A stretch of 64,000 bases of DNA from Arenibacter nanhaiticus (GCF_900141935.1 NZ_FQYX01000011.1:56684-120683); one strand, 5' to 3'. Shown: positions 1 to 8,806, counted from the first letter of the stretch. The notes: a model not told the origin generated them from the sequence alone. A program made the numbers and translations.

Positions 1-563
1 TCATCCCTAAATAGTCAATAACCTGCTCTGGACGTTCTACGCCAAAACGTTCTTGGATTTCTGGGATACCCCAAATTTCTATCCCGTTGCCCATACGTGC
101 TGGGCGGTACATAAAAATGTTTTCGGAGACCAATTGTCCAAAGTCCTTGTCGGGGGTAACCATAAATACCTTGTAGTCTTCTTTTTCTGCTTGCTTGGCC
201 AAGGTTCCTATAATATCATCGGCTTCCCAGCCTTCTAGTTCCACGACCGGAATGTGCATGGCCTTTAATATCTCTTGTATGTAAGGTACAGCAATTTTAA
301 TGGCATCGGGAGTTGCATCTCTGTTGGCCTTGTAATCGGCAAACATTTCGGTACGGTCTACACTGCCGCCCTTATCGAAACAAACCGCAAGATGATCTGG
401 TTTCTCGCGCCGGATGACATCCAATAACGAATTCATAAATCCCATGATAGCAGAGGTGTCCATGCCTTTGGAATTGATTCTGGGGTTTTTTATGAGGGCA
501 TAGTACCCACGGAAAATTAATGCGAAAGCATCGAGTAGGAAAAGTTTTTTTTGTTCTGCCATT
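1..563 (-). CDS. polA: DNA polymerase I, N-terminal part (cut by window edge)
   Basis: Translating the reverse strand from the ATG at 563-561 gives about 187 residues beginning MAEQKKLFLLDAFALIFRGY, and the frame stays open to the window edge. This is the 5'-3' exonuclease (FEN-like) domain of DNA polymerase I. The early acidic residue in LLDAFALIFRGY, the segment AVCFDKGG, the stretch EMFADYKANRD and the acidic metal-binding run ELEGWEADDIIGTLA are all visible. PolA removes primers and fills gaps in replication and repair in the cytoplasm. The polymerase half lies outside the window, so nothing can be said about the 3'-5' exonuclease or catalytic palm. No convincing TAnnTTTG promoter was seen in the 49 bp to the next gene, which runs in the same direction. 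Confidence 0.93.
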
Positions 564-612
564 TTGGATGTCTAGGATCTATTAAATTGTATACTTTATG
601 CTATATATAGTA

Positions 613-1605
613 CTATTGGTAAAATGATTCCGGTTTTTTGTCAAAATGTCCTTCTTCGGAATACGAGCGGTAACTAAATCCTGGGTGTACGCAATAGCCT
701 CCGGTTTCGCCTTTTTTGTTAATGGCAATAAATCCGATCTGGAAATCTTTACGGCCTTTATTTTTGGCCATGATACGTTTTACACCTTCTTCACAGGCTT
801 CTTGTGGCGATTTTCCCTGACGCATTAATTCTACGATCAAAAAACTGCCTACAGTTCTTACCACTTCTTCGCCTACACCTGTAGCTGTAGCAGCACCTAC
901 TTCATTGTCGACAAATAGTCCTGCTCCAATAATAGGGGAGTCGCCAACCCTTCCGGCCATTTTGTATCCCATACCACTAGTGGTACAAGCACCTGCAATA
1001 TCCCCATTTTTATCGATGGCCAACATGCCTATAGTATCGTGGTTTTCTATGTTAATGATGGTTTCGTATTTAGAGGTCTCCTTCCATGCCAACCAATCTT
1101 TCTTGGCCTTTTCGGTCAGTAGGTTTACTTTAGGGAAGCCCTTTTCGTACGCGAATTGTTCGGCTCCTTTTCCTGCTAGCATTACATGAGGGGTGTCTTC
1201 CATCACCTTGCGGGCCACAGAAATAGGGTGTTCTATATTTTCCATGCACAATACCGCCCCGCAGTTGCCATCCTTGTCCATAATACAGGCATCAAGGGTT
1301 ACATTCCCGTCTCTATCGGGCCTTCCTCCGTTCCCTACGGTTTCGTTGCTTAGGTCGGCCTCTTCAACCATAACGCCCTGCTCTACGGCATCAAGGGCAG
1401 AACCTCCTTTGTCTAAAACTTCCCAGGCTTTTGCCGTGGCATTCATAAAATTCCACGTGCAAATGGCAATAGGAATGATTGCTTTTCCTCCTTCGTTCGG
1501 TAGGATAGAGGCTTTTTTATCTTCTTGGCAAGAGGCTAAAATTGGGGCTGTAATTAGACCTGCGGTGCTAAGGGTCGAATTTTTAAGGAAGTTTCTTCTT
1601 TTCAT
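613..1605 (-). CDS. N4-(beta-N-acetylglucosaminyl)-L-asparaginase (glycosylasparaginase)
   Basis: A 330-residue N-terminal nucleophile hydrolase. The family cleaves the bond between asparagine and N-acetylglucosamine in glycopeptides after self-cleaving into alpha and beta chains. The sequence has HDTIGMLAID with the expected nucleophile Thr191, then GACTTSGMGYKMAGRVGDSP and GVGEEVVRT, which match the substrate-binding half. The N-terminus MKRRNFLKNS is Tat-like, and LASC at 23-26 is a lipobox, so the enzyme is probably an exported lipoprotein; the soluble flavobacterial enzyme is also exported. Length is normal for the family. It is transcribed away from cutC, with only 42 bp between the two start codons, so their promoters must be compact or overlapping. 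The glycopeptide substrate suggests scavenging of glycosylated asparagine, which is inference. Confidence 0.92.
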   Translation of the reverse strand: MKRRNFLKNSTLSTAGLITAPILASCQEDKKASILPNEGGKAIIPIAICTWNFMNATAKAWEVLDKGGSALDAVEQGVMVEEADLSNETVGNGGRPDRDGNVTLDACIMDKDGNCGAVLCMENIEHPISVARKVMEDTPHVMLAGKGAEQFAYEKGFPKVNLLTEKAKKDWLAWKETSKYETIINIENHDTIGMLAIDKNGDIAGACTTSGMGYKMAGRVGDSPIIGAGLFVDNEVGAATATGVGEEVVRTVGSFLIVELMRQGKSPQEACEEGVKRIMAKNKGRKDFQIGFIAINKKGETGGYCVHPGFSYRSYSEEGHFDKKPESFYQ

Positions 1606-1647
1606 TGCTTTGTGATACTTAAATTTAAGGCATTAAATATAAGAAAT

Positions 1648-2373
1648 ATGATTGTAGAAGTATGTGCCAATTCCATAGAATCTGCCATAAATGCCCAAAG
1701 TGCTGGCGCTGATAGAATTGAACTTTGTGCAGAACTGGCCGTAGGAGGGCTTACCCCCTCATCGGGGTTTCTGAAATTGGTAAAGGAATATATCAGCATC
1801 CCTGTCAATGTCCTTATTAGACCAAGAAGTGGCGATTTTAGTTATTCGGACTATGAGTTCCAGATTATGAAAAACGATATTCAACGCTGTGTCGATATGG
1901 GGTTTAATGGGGTAGTTGCTGGAGTATTACAGCGCGATTGTACCTTGGATGTAGTTCGCACCCAGGAATTGGTCGATTTGGCGAAACCGTTGGAATTTAC
2001 CTTCCACAGGGCTTTTGATTGGGTGGCCGACCCTTGGGAGACTTTGGTGCAACTAGAATCTATGGGGGTCCAAACAATTTTGAGTTCGGGGCAGCAGCCT
2101 TCTAGTTTAAAAGGTATTGATACTTTGATGCAATTACAGGAACAAGCTGCAAACTGTACTATTATGCCTGGTGGAGGTGTGCGTCCAAATAATGTGAACA
2201 ATTTTAAATCGAAGGGGTTTAAAGCAATTCATTTGTCGGGGGTGCAATTCCAAAAAAACTTGGAAGTAGTCCCTGTAATACCTATGAGTAGCCCTGGCTT
2301 TTTAAAGGACGACGAAATTCTGATCAGTAATTTAGATATTTTGAAAGAGGTAGTGCGGATTGTAAAAGAATAG
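1648..2373 (+). CDS. cutC: Copper homeostasis protein CutC family
   Basis: A cytoplasmic TIM-barrel protein of 241 residues. Typical family segments are MIVEVCANSIESA at the start, GADRIELCAELAVGGLTPS, VNVLIRPRSGDF, GVVAGVL, FTFHRAFDW, ILSSGQ and IMPGGGVRPNN. The ATG at 1648 is chosen over an upstream GTG at 1612 because the family begins directly at the first beta strand. The family was linked to copper tolerance in E. coli, but its biochemical activity is still unclear, so the name is conventional. It is divergent from the asparaginase gene, and the metallophosphoesterase gene follows about 50 bp downstream on the same strand. Confidence 0.92.
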   Translation: MIVEVCANSIESAINAQSAGADRIELCAELAVGGLTPSSGFLKLVKEYISIPVNVLIRPRSGDFSYSDYEFQIMKNDIQRCVDMGFNGVVAGVLQRDCTLDVVRTQELVDLAKPLEFTFHRAFDWVADPWETLVQLESMGVQTILSSGQQPSSLKGIDTLMQLQEQAANCTIMPGGGVRPNNVNNFKSKGFKAIHLSGVQFQKNLEVVPVIPMSSPGFLKDDEILISNLDILKEVVRIVKE

Positions 2374-2422
2374 ACGGTGCTGTCATAAAATGAAATACCT
2401 TTAAACCTATTAAAATAAGCTT

Positions 2423-3652
2423 ATGTTGCGTTGGATAGTTTTCGTTGTCATTTACATAGTACTTGGAATATATACTCTACAGGCCTTACGGACCGCCTCT
2501 CGATTTCCGTGGGTATATTATTTGTATATGTTGCTGTCGTTTTTGGTGTTGGGAAATTTTATTTACCAATTTACATGGGGCGATAACGAAGGGCGGGTGC
2601 TCAGTATCGCCAAAAGTTATTCCTTTGGTTTTTTATTGGCCATGCTTACCTTTAAGTTGATAACGATGGTATTCTTGTTTTCTGAGGATATGTTTAGGTT
2701 TCTTACTGCTGCCTACCATAAAATTTTCGGAAAATCCAAGGAGTTTAGTTTTCCCGAACGTCGCAGAATTTTAAGTCTTATAGCGATGGGCATTGCTGCG
2801 CTGCCGTTCTCGGCCTTGTTGTACGGAATGTATAAGGGGAAGTATAATTTTAAGGTGTTGAAGTACGAATTGGAATTTGAGGATTTGCCAAACGCTTTTA
2901 ATGGTTACCAAATAACTCAAATCTCGGATATACATAGTGGCAGTTTCGATAATAGGGAGAAAATTACTTATGCCATAGACCTTATTAACCGACAAAAAAG
3001 CGATCTGCTTGTTTTTACAGGCGATATGGTTAATAATAAGGCAGAGGAAATGTATCCGTGGAAAGATCTTTTTGCTGGTTTGGAGGCCCAAGACGGCAAG
3101 TATTCCGTCTTGGGGAACCACGATTATGGGGACTATGTGAATTGGGAGACCGATGCTGCGAAAAAAGAAAATCTTGAGGCTTTAAAAGCCTTGCAGAAAG
3201 ATATAGGGTTTAATTTGTTGTTGAACGAAAGCCAGTACTTGCAAAAGGGCAACGATAAAATAGCACTTATCGGGGTGGAGAATTGGGGAAGAGGTGGATT
3301 TAAAAAGGCTGGGGACCTAGGGAAAGCTACGGCACAGATAGGTGAAAATGATTTTAAAATACTGATGAGCCACGATCCCTCGCATTGGGAAGATGTGGTC
3401 CTTCATGATAAACTGCACTATCACCTTACCTTAAGTGGCCATACCCATGGGATGCAATTTGGTATAGAGATCCCTGGTTGGGTTAAATGGAGTCCGGCGA
3501 AGTGGCGCTATAAATACTGGGCCGGAGTGTATGAGGAAAGGGGGCAGTTGATAAATGTTAACCGTGGTTTTGGGTTTTTGGGCTACCCTGGTCGGGTAGG
3601 GATATGGCCAGAGATAACGGTGATTACCTTAAAAAAGAAGGCCTTGAGCTGA
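2423..3652 (+). CDS. Membrane-anchored metallophosphoesterase (YkuE/YaeI-like)
   Basis: A 409-residue protein. Residues 1 to about 135 hold several hydrophobic segments, with MLRWIVFVVIYIVLGIYTL first. A calcineurin-like phosphoesterase domain follows from about residue 155. All dimetal motifs are visible: QISDIHSG, FTGDMVNN, VLGNHDYGD, MSHDPSHW and LSGHTHGMQFG. Membrane-linked relatives hydrolyse phosphoesters at the cell surface or on lipids, but the substrate here cannot be read from sequence. Start ATG 2423 gives an intact first membrane segment. Nothing in the neighbourhood points to a pathway. Confidence 0.9.
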   Translation: MLRWIVFVVIYIVLGIYTLQALRTASRFPWVYYLYMLLSFLVLGNFIYQFTWGDNEGRVLSIAKSYSFGFLLAMLTFKLITMVFLFSEDMFRFLTAAYHKIFGKSKEFSFPERRRILSLIAMGIAALPFSALLYGMYKGKYNFKVLKYELEFEDLPNAFNGYQITQISDIHSGSFDNREKITYAIDLINRQKSDLLVFTGDMVNNKAEEMYPWKDLFAGLEAQDGKYSVLGNHDYGDYVNWETDAAKKENLEALKALQKDIGFNLLLNESQYLQKGNDKIALIGVENWGRGGFKKAGDLGKATAQIGENDFKILMSHDPSHWEDVVLHDKLHYHLTLSGHTHGMQFGIEIPGWVKWSPAKWRYKYWAGVYEERGQLINVNRGFGFLGYPGRVGIWPEITVITLKKKALS

Positions 3653-3711
3653 TTTTAATGTAGCTTTAGAAGCAAAAGACTGCGTTGGGTTAACCTTTTC
3701 GTATTTTTTCT

Positions 3712-3719
3712 TACTTTTG
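3712..3719 (+). promoter_or_regulatory. Candidate -7 box for the thioredoxin-fold gene
   Basis: TACTTTTG fits the Bacteroidota -7 consensus TAnnTTTG and lies 23 bp before the ATG at 3742. A TTG at 3685-3687 may act as the -33 element, but its spacing (24 bp) is longer than usual. Confidence 0.4.
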
Positions 3720-3741
3720 AGTATAACCAAACACATGGTAT

Positions 3742-4038
3742 ATGTCTAAATTTGGCGAATTAATAGATGTTAATGTTCCGGTGCTGTTAAATTTTTATGC
3801 GGAATGGAACGAACCCTCGACTTCAATGCATCCGGTTTTAAAGGATGTGGCAGCTGCTTTGGGCGATAAGGGCAAGGTTATAAAAATTGATGTGGATAAG
3901 AACAGAGAGCTTTCTAGGGCATTAAGGGTAAGTGGACTTCCGACGCTGATGATCTACAGGAAAGGGGAAATGGTTTGGCGCCAAAGTGGGGAACAGGATG
4001 CCAATACCCTGATTGGGATCTTAAACGAATATATCTAA
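3742..4038 (+). CDS. Thioredoxin-fold protein lacking the CxxC active site
   Basis: A 98-residue protein with the thioredoxin pattern. VPVLLNFYAEWNEP aligns with the strand that normally leads into WCGPC, KVIKIDVDKN is the third strand, and GLPTLMIYRKGE holds the cis-proline (Pro67). The redox motif is replaced: W22-N23-E24-P25-S26 has Asn and Ser where the two cysteines should be. There is no signal peptide, so the protein is probably cytoplasmic. It cannot catalyse dithiol exchange by the normal route. Such proteins may act as chaperone-like or binding modules, which is inference. The gene stands alone between the phosphoesterase and a long gap. Confidence 0.88.
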   Translation: MSKFGELIDVNVPVLLNFYAEWNEPSTSMHPVLKDVAAALGDKGKVIKIDVDKNRELSRALRVSGLPTLMIYRKGEMVWRQSGEQDANTLIGILNEYI

Positions 4039-4565
4039 AAGTAGAATTCCCTTTGGTAGTATAGCGATAGTTTGTTGGTTTTTTCTTTGTGATAAAACCC
4101 AGCTGTTGTTATAAGGCTATCTTAATTCATTTTTTTTGCTAGTTGTAGAAGGCTATAATAGTACCTTATAAGAGTATCAGGTTTTTTTAAGATACTTTGT
4201 GAAGAAGACTATATAGTGCTTACTATAATGTTTACCTAAAATAAACCGGGTGCAAAACCTAGGTTTGATGGTTTGTGTATAAAATTTAGAGCCTCCATAT
4301 TGGAAGGGATTTAAATTGGCTCCTCCTCCAAAACATCCTTGTGATTTTATTGATAAATGGGGTCGTAGGCTTTAGAATCGCTGCCATTACGGTTGATTCG
4401 GAAAAAGTAGGGCTATTTCTGTTGCTTGTTTCATTCTTTCCAAGGTTCTTCTTCTGTAAGAAATTTGATTATATCTGACTATGTATTCCTGTTTTGTATT
4501 AGTCCTTGTTCTAAATGATAGAATGAATCAATGGTGTTGGTTTGTGTTCTTATAGGGGTTTTTCT
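4039..4565. other. Gene-poor spacer upstream of repeat copy A
   Basis: No coding frame with family features, tRNA or clear terminator was found. The sequence is AT-rich, with scattered stops in all frames. Confidence 0.6.
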
Positions 4566-4645
4566 GCGTTAGGGACCGGGGCGGCATCCCCGCAGCGGAG
4601 CAAGGGATATAGCCAAGGGCCCGCCCGACGAAGGAGGGAACGCCC
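4566..4645 (+). repeat. Dispersed structured intergenic repeat, copy A (full length)
   Basis: An 80-bp block starting GCGTTAGGGACC and ending GGAGGGAACGCCC. It matches the inverted copy at 47539-47618 at 72 of 80 positions by eye and the shorter copy at 28290-28360. It is much more GC-rich than its flanks. The ends can pair (GCGTT with AACGC). Inside, GGC plus ATCCC can pair with GGGAT plus GCC. Intergenic position and pairing suggest a structured RNA or a REP-like element. Open frames across it are accidental. Confidence 0.8.
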
Positions 4646-4666
4646 AAATAATAACCTTTATAACCA

Positions 4667-4699
4667 TAAAAAAATCCCGAGCCATAGACCCGGGAATTT
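4667..4699 (-). terminator. Rho-independent terminator for the DUF2723 gene
   Basis: On the minus strand, TTCCCG and CGGGAT form an imperfect stem followed by a run of T (4668-4674 read in reverse). It lies about 36 bp after the stop of the DUF2723 gene. Confidence 0.6.
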
Positions 4700-4734
4700 C
4701 TGTGTTACTTGTTTTGGTAAGTGAACTACTCTTT

Positions 4735-7700
4735 TTACTCGGGAATAGACTCCATTTTCATAGAATCTGGATTAGTAGCTGAGGGATCTATGTCATCTAA
4801 AGGACTGCTGCCGTAAAACCGTTCAAATTTATTGACGTATTCGTTAAAAATAAGCGTTTCTTTTTCGGCAAGTTCCTTGTCCCTATTTCTAATCAAGATA
4901 TCTATATTTCTGCTGTACGCCTCTAAATCGGGGATAATTTCGCTTAAATTAAGCTGTTGTTCGTTAAAGGGTAAACCGGCATAATAATTTAATCTTTCTT
5001 GGTAAATAGTTTTAAGTTTATGGAAGAGGTCTCTAGCTTTTTGCGTTTCTCCAACTTTGTAATATCCATCTACAAAAGGCTCTACAAAGGTGTAGTAGCC
5101 ATAATGCTCAACCGGCAAGTTTTTCATGGTAAGGTCAATGATGTCCTTTGCTTTTTCGATCTTGTTTTCATTGATCAAGGTTTCCGTAAGTCGGGCTAAA
5201 TTGCCACGGAAAGACAATCCTTGGATCCTGATCTGCGCATCGTGGTAAATATCTGGGCTTCCTGAATTTCCCCAATCCCATTTTTTAACAATATCGTACA
5301 TTAAATCGCTGTCGATACGGCCCATTTCATAGGCGCTCTGGTTTTTGGTTTTTATAGGAACCAATTTATATACCAAGCCATCTAACTGAAGGTAGTCCTT
5401 CATGTAGATATATTCGGCATTGTCAAAACTCCCGCCAGAGAAATAGATAGGACGTTTCCAGTCGTTGTTGGCCAATATATCTAACATTAAGATCCTGTTT
5501 TTTGGCAAGGCAGATTTAGGGAGGTCAATATCGATATAATCGACGATCAGGGCCGAGTCCTTTGCTTTTACCAAACCACTTTCAAGAACGTTTTTCTTGT
5601 TCACCGGAACCCTAATCTTATTGGTAGGGTAATACACTACATCTAAATTGCTTTCGGAGTACTGACTAAGATCGGCACCTTGTTTTTGAAGGATAGACCT
5701 GAATTTTGTTTGCTCCTTATCGCTGGCTACCCAGTTCATAAAGTCTTTAATATCCCATCGGTTTTCGGTAAGTCCGTTGTAATAAATAACGTCTCTAGAT
5801 CCAAATCGGTACTTTTCATGGGTCAGTTGCGATGGAATAGGCTCGCTTTCATAGGCTTGCATTTTCATCTGGTCTATATACCAATCCGTAGCAAAAAGGC
5901 TGGTATTGATAACCCTTACATCGGTGCGGTAGCCTTCTATTTCTTGGGCATACCATAGCGGAAAGGTGTCATTGTCGCCTATGGTGAACAATATGGCGCC
6001 CGCGTTTTCTTGGGTAGATCCTAAATAAGAGTGTGCCGTAGAAGTGGCGGTATACCTATTAGACCTGTCGTGGTCGTCCCAGTTTTGAAAGGCCAGGACT
6101 CCTGGAACGGCAAAAAGACAAAGGACGGTAATTGCCGGGGCCAATATTTTTGGGTTGATTAATTTTCTGAATTCCTCAAAAAGTGCATACACGCCCAATC
6201 CTATCCAGATGGCGAAAATATAAAAAGATCCTACCAGGGAATAATCGCGTTCCCTAGGTTGAAAAATGGCAGGGTTGGTATAAAACTGTATGGCGATACC
6301 GGTAAATATAAAAAAGACAAAAAGGACCCAAAACTGTTTTGGGTTTTTACTGATCTGGAAAAATATACCAATGATGCCCAAGATAAGGGGTAAAAAGAAA
6401 TAGGTATTTCTTCCTTTATTGTTCTTAATGTCGCTAGGTAGGTTTTCTTGGCTCCCAAGGCGGGCACTGTCTATAAAGTTAATTCCGCTCAGCCAGTTAC
6501 CGTGGTTGTCGTATCGGCCTTGGATATCGTCTTGCTTACCTACATAATTCCACATAAAATAGCGCCAGTACATATATCCGAACTGAAACTCGAACATATA
6601 GCGGATATTTTGGGCGAGGGTAGGGGGGGTAACGTCTATATATTCGCTAAATTCCCTTAAAAAACGCACATATTGCGCGGTATCTATTTCTCCTTTGGCA
6701 TAGCCGTCTTTAAATTGGTTCACGGCATTCCTTAGTTCTTGGTTCCCTAGGTAGGACGATTTGATTTTAAAGGTCAAGGGATCAAAATACTTCATGTAAT
6801 TTTCGGCATTCTGTTCGCTCCACAACCTTGGCAATAGGCCTACATGGTTTGGGTTAGGGCCTTGTAATGCATTTTTATAGTGGTTGACGATGATATACTT
6901 GCCTGTTTTTTCGTCCTGCTCATATTTAGGTTTCTCGTCCATTTCTTCTCCAGCAGGGGCAAAGGAGTTAGAGTAATAGGACCCGTAAAAAGGGCTTTCT
7001 ACGCCAGGATATTGTTCTCTGTTGTAATAGGCTAATAAGGAACGGGCATCTGAAGGGTCGTTTTCGTTGATCACTACATTGGCATTGGCCCTGATAGGGA
7101 GCATGACCCATGTAGAAAATCCTAGGAAAAGGAACATTAAACACAGCACAATGGTGTTTGCTGTAAAATAATTGTTCTTGCGGGTATATTTCAATCCAAA
7201 ATAAAAGGCTGCTATAAAAATTAGGCCCATTATGATGGTTCCCGAATTAAAGGGGAGTCCGATAGTATTTATAAAGAACACCTCGCTCCAACCAAAGGCT
7301 TTTAAAACATAGGTAAGGGAAAATTTATAAACCAACATTAATATGGCCACTACGGTGATATTGGCAAGTAGAAAATTCTTGACAGTAGTGGTCTTGTAAG
7401 TTTTAAAGTAATAGAGTAAACCTACGGATGGAATGGCCAAAAAGCCCATGAATTGAACTCCAAAGGTAAGTCCGATTACAAAGAAAATAAGGACGACCCA
7501 TTTATTGCCTCTCGGGTTTTCTAAATCGTCTACCCATTTTAGGCCAAGCCACAATAGTAGCGCCATGATTAAACTAGCCATGGCATATACCTCTGTTTCT
7601 ACGGCGTTAAACCAAAAGCTGTCTGTAAAAGTAAAGGCCAGGGAGCCCACAATTCCGCTTCCTAATATAGCTATAGCCTTACTATTGGTAAGAGCTTCGT

Positions 7701-8028
7701 TTTTGACGATTAATTTTCTGGTCAGATTGGTAATGGTCCAGAACATAAACAGAATGGTAAAGGCGCTAGAAACCCCAGACACATAGTTGACCATTCTTGC
7801 GATCTGATCGGCCTCGAGGGCAAACATAGCAAAAAATGCGCCTATCATCTGTAATAATGGTGCTCCTGGAGGATGGCCTACCTGTAATTTTGCCGAGGTG
7901 GCTATATATTCACCTGCATCCCAGAAACTGCTGGTAGGTTCTACGGTTAATCCGTAAGTAATAAGGGCTATTGAAAATACAGACCATCCCATGATGGTGT
8001 CCCATTGCTTGAAATTCTTTGAAAACAT
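4735..8028 (-). CDS. DUF2723 / GT117 family polytopic membrane protein with TPR-like C-terminus
   Basis: A 1097-residue protein. Residues 1 to about 330 hold many membrane segments, starting WSVFSIALITYGLTVEPTSS. They carry the DUF2723 signature: WDAGEYIATSAKLQVGHPPG contains the acidic residues and the HPPG loop typical of GT-C enzymes, and ETEVYAMASL follows. More membrane helices lie near residues 600-730. The soluble C-terminal third (about 880-1080) looks like helical repeats. The human relative TMEM260 is an O-mannosyltransferase, so a role in O-glycosylation of exported proteins is plausible but unproven here. Length matches other Bacteroidota members. The gene is monocistronic, with its own terminator at 4667-4699. 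Confidence 0.88.
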   Translation of the reverse strand: MFSKNFKQWDTIMGWSVFSIALITYGLTVEPTSSFWDAGEYIATSAKLQVGHPPGAPLLQMIGAFFAMFALEADQIARMVNYVSGVSSAFTILFMFWTITNLTRKLIVKNEALTNSKAIAILGSGIVGSLAFTFTDSFWFNAVETEVYAMASLIMALLLWLGLKWVDDLENPRGNKWVVLIFFVIGLTFGVQFMGFLAIPSVGLLYYFKTYKTTTVKNFLLANITVVAILMLVYKFSLTYVLKAFGWSEVFFINTIGLPFNSGTIIMGLIFIAAFYFGLKYTRKNNYFTANTIVLCLMFLFLGFSTWVMLPIRANANVVINENDPSDARSLLAYYNREQYPGVESPFYGSYYSNSFAPAGEEMDEKPKYEQDEKTGKYIIVNHYKNALQGPNPNHVGLLPRLWSEQNAENYMKYFDPLTFKIKSSYLGNQELRNAVNQFKDGYAKGEIDTAQYVRFLREFSEYIDVTPPTLAQNIRYMFEFQFGYMYWRYFMWNYVGKQDDIQGRYDNHGNWLSGINFIDSARLGSQENLPSDIKNNKGRNTYFFLPLILGIIGIFFQISKNPKQFWVLFVFFIFTGIAIQFYTNPAIFQPRERDYSLVGSFYIFAIWIGLGVYALFEEFRKLINPKILAPAITVLCLFAVPGVLAFQNWDDHDRSNRYTATSTAHSYLGSTQENAGAILFTIGDNDTFPLWYAQEIEGYRTDVRVINTSLFATDWYIDQMKMQAYESEPIPSQLTHEKYRFGSRDVIYYNGLTENRWDIKDFMNWVASDKEQTKFRSILQKQGADLSQYSESNLDVVYYPTNKIRVPVNKKNVLESGLVKAKDSALIVDYIDIDLPKSALPKNRILMLDILANNDWKRPIYFSGGSFDNAEYIYMKDYLQLDGLVYKLVPIKTKNQSAYEMGRIDSDLMYDIVKKWDWGNSGSPDIYHDAQIRIQGLSFRGNLARLTETLINENKIEKAKDIIDLTMKNLPVEHYGYYTFVEPFVDGYYKVGETQKARDLFHKLKTIYQERLNYYAGLPFNEQQLNLSEIIPDLEAYSRNIDILIRNRDKELAEKETLIFNEYVNKFERFYGSSPLDDIDPSATNPDSMKMESIPE

Positions 8029-8145
8029 GCGCTTTGTGGTTTATGCAAAAAGGCGAATTTAATAATTATAATAGAGATGATGACATTATTTTTATAAAGC
8101 TTTAACAAGGGGCAGGATTATTTTTTTATTTTTTTTGAAAAAATG

Positions 8146-8176
8146 TTTGCGTAATCGAAAGTAAGCTCTATCTTTG
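8146..8176 (+). promoter_or_regulatory. Promoter of first tRNA-Gln
   Basis: TTTG at 8146-8149 and TATCTTTG at 8169-8176 are separated by 19 bp. This is a near-ideal Bacteroidota promoter, about 19 bp before the tRNA. Confidence 0.75.
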
Positions 8177-8194
8177 CACGCTCAAATAGCACGG

Positions 8195-8266
8195 TGGCCT
8201 ATGGTGTAATTGGCAACACAGCTGGTTTTGGTCCAGTCGTTCTAGGTTCGAGTCCTAGTAGGCCAA
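8195..8266 (+). tRNA. tRNA-Gln (UUG anticodon), copy 1
   Basis: A 72-nt cloverleaf. The acceptor arms are TGGCCTA and TAGGCCA. The D arm is GTG/CAC, the anticodon stem GCTGG/CCAGT with loop TTTTGGT (anticodon TTG), and the T arm CTAGG-TTCGAGT-CCTAG. CCA is not encoded. An identical tRNA follows at 8402-8473. Confidence 0.96.
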
Positions 8267-8275
8267 CAAGTACAG

Positions 8276-8309
8276 AAAACCCTTTAAACGTTCAAGTTTA
8301 AAGGGTTTT
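8276..8309 (+). terminator. Terminator after tRNA-Gln copy 1
   Basis: A perfect 14-bp stem (AAAACCCTTTAAAC with its complement) and a 6-nt loop start 10 nt after the tRNA. The 3' arm ends in TTTT, so the A-start and T-end support termination. Confidence 0.85.
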
Positions 8310-8375
8310 GTATTTATGAAGACCTTGTGTGTTTTTTTTAAGTAAAATATATTATTTTATTTCAAAAGTATATTT

Positions 8376-8383
8376 TATATTTG
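8376..8383 (+). promoter_or_regulatory. -7 box of second tRNA-Gln
   Basis: TATATTTG sits at the same distance from the tRNA as the box of copy 1. The next 20 bp (GCACGCTCAAATAGCAC and on) are almost identical in both copies, so promoter and leader were duplicated together. The -33 region is weak. Confidence 0.65.
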
Positions 8384-8401
8384 CACGCTCAAATAGCACA
8401 G

Positions 8402-8473
8402 TGGCCTATGGTGTAATTGGCAACACAGCTGGTTTTGGTCCAGTCGTTCTAGGTTCGAGTCCTAGTAGGCCAA
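8402..8473 (+). tRNA. tRNA-Gln (UUG anticodon), copy 2
   Basis: Identical over all 72 nt to the copy at 8195-8266, with the same leader, so it is a tandem duplicate. It has its own promoter and terminator. Confidence 0.96.
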
Positions 8474-8485
8474 CTGAAAGTTGGG

Positions 8486-8519
8486 AATCCCGGAGCTGAA
8501 AAGTTTCGGGATTTTTTTT
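8486..8519 (+). terminator. Terminator after tRNA-Gln copy 2
   Basis: The stem AATCCCG (8486-8492) pairs with CGGGATT (8507-8513), followed by a run of eight T. Confidence 0.85.
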
Positions 8520-8642
8520 GCCTTAAAATCAACTTGGTTTAAGGTGTTAAAAGCGCTCTTGGTAATTGGTTTAGGTGTTTGGTGTTGGGGGTAGGATAGG
8601 GTTTGTGAAGGGTAATCTTTTTAGATTAAGTGATTTAGATTG

Positions 8643-8671
8643 TTGAATGATGCAAAAAAATTGTATATTTG
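8643..8671 (+). promoter_or_regulatory. Promoter of the rimP-nusA-infB operon
   Basis: TTG at 8643-8645 and TATATTTG at 8664-8671 are separated by 18 bp. Transcription should start near 8678, leaving a leader of about 190 nt before rimP. Confidence 0.65.
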
Positions 8672-8699
8672 CGCTGCTGAAAGGATATAAAGTATTCGG

Positions 8700-8724
8700 G
8701 AGGGGACAATTTGTCCCCTCTTTT
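8700..8724 (+). terminator. Hairpin with T-run in the rimP leader (possible attenuator)
   Basis: GAGGGGACAA and TTGTCCCCTC form a perfect inverted repeat around a single central T, followed by TTTT. It lies only about 25 nt after the predicted transcription start and before rimP, so it would end transcription early or regulate it rather than end a gene. Confidence 0.6.
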
Positions 8725-8786
8725 GTTCACAATATTTTATCTGGAAGTAGAGAATAAAGACGGCTCTTAGGGGGTTGAAATAGTGG

Positions 8787-8806
8787 TTCTGCATATTTTT
8801 GCAGAA
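8787..8806 (+). promoter_or_regulatory. Second small hairpin in the rimP leader
   Basis: TTCTGCA (8787-8793) pairs with TGCAGAA (8800-8806) across a 6-nt T-rich loop. It lies 60 nt before the rimP start. It may form part of a regulatory leader; no known riboswitch was recognised. Confidence 0.4.

Noticed and set aside
4542..4724. Short open frame crossing repeat copy A
   Set aside because: It starts in the spacer and runs through the repeat; composition is Arg/Pro-rich without any family features.
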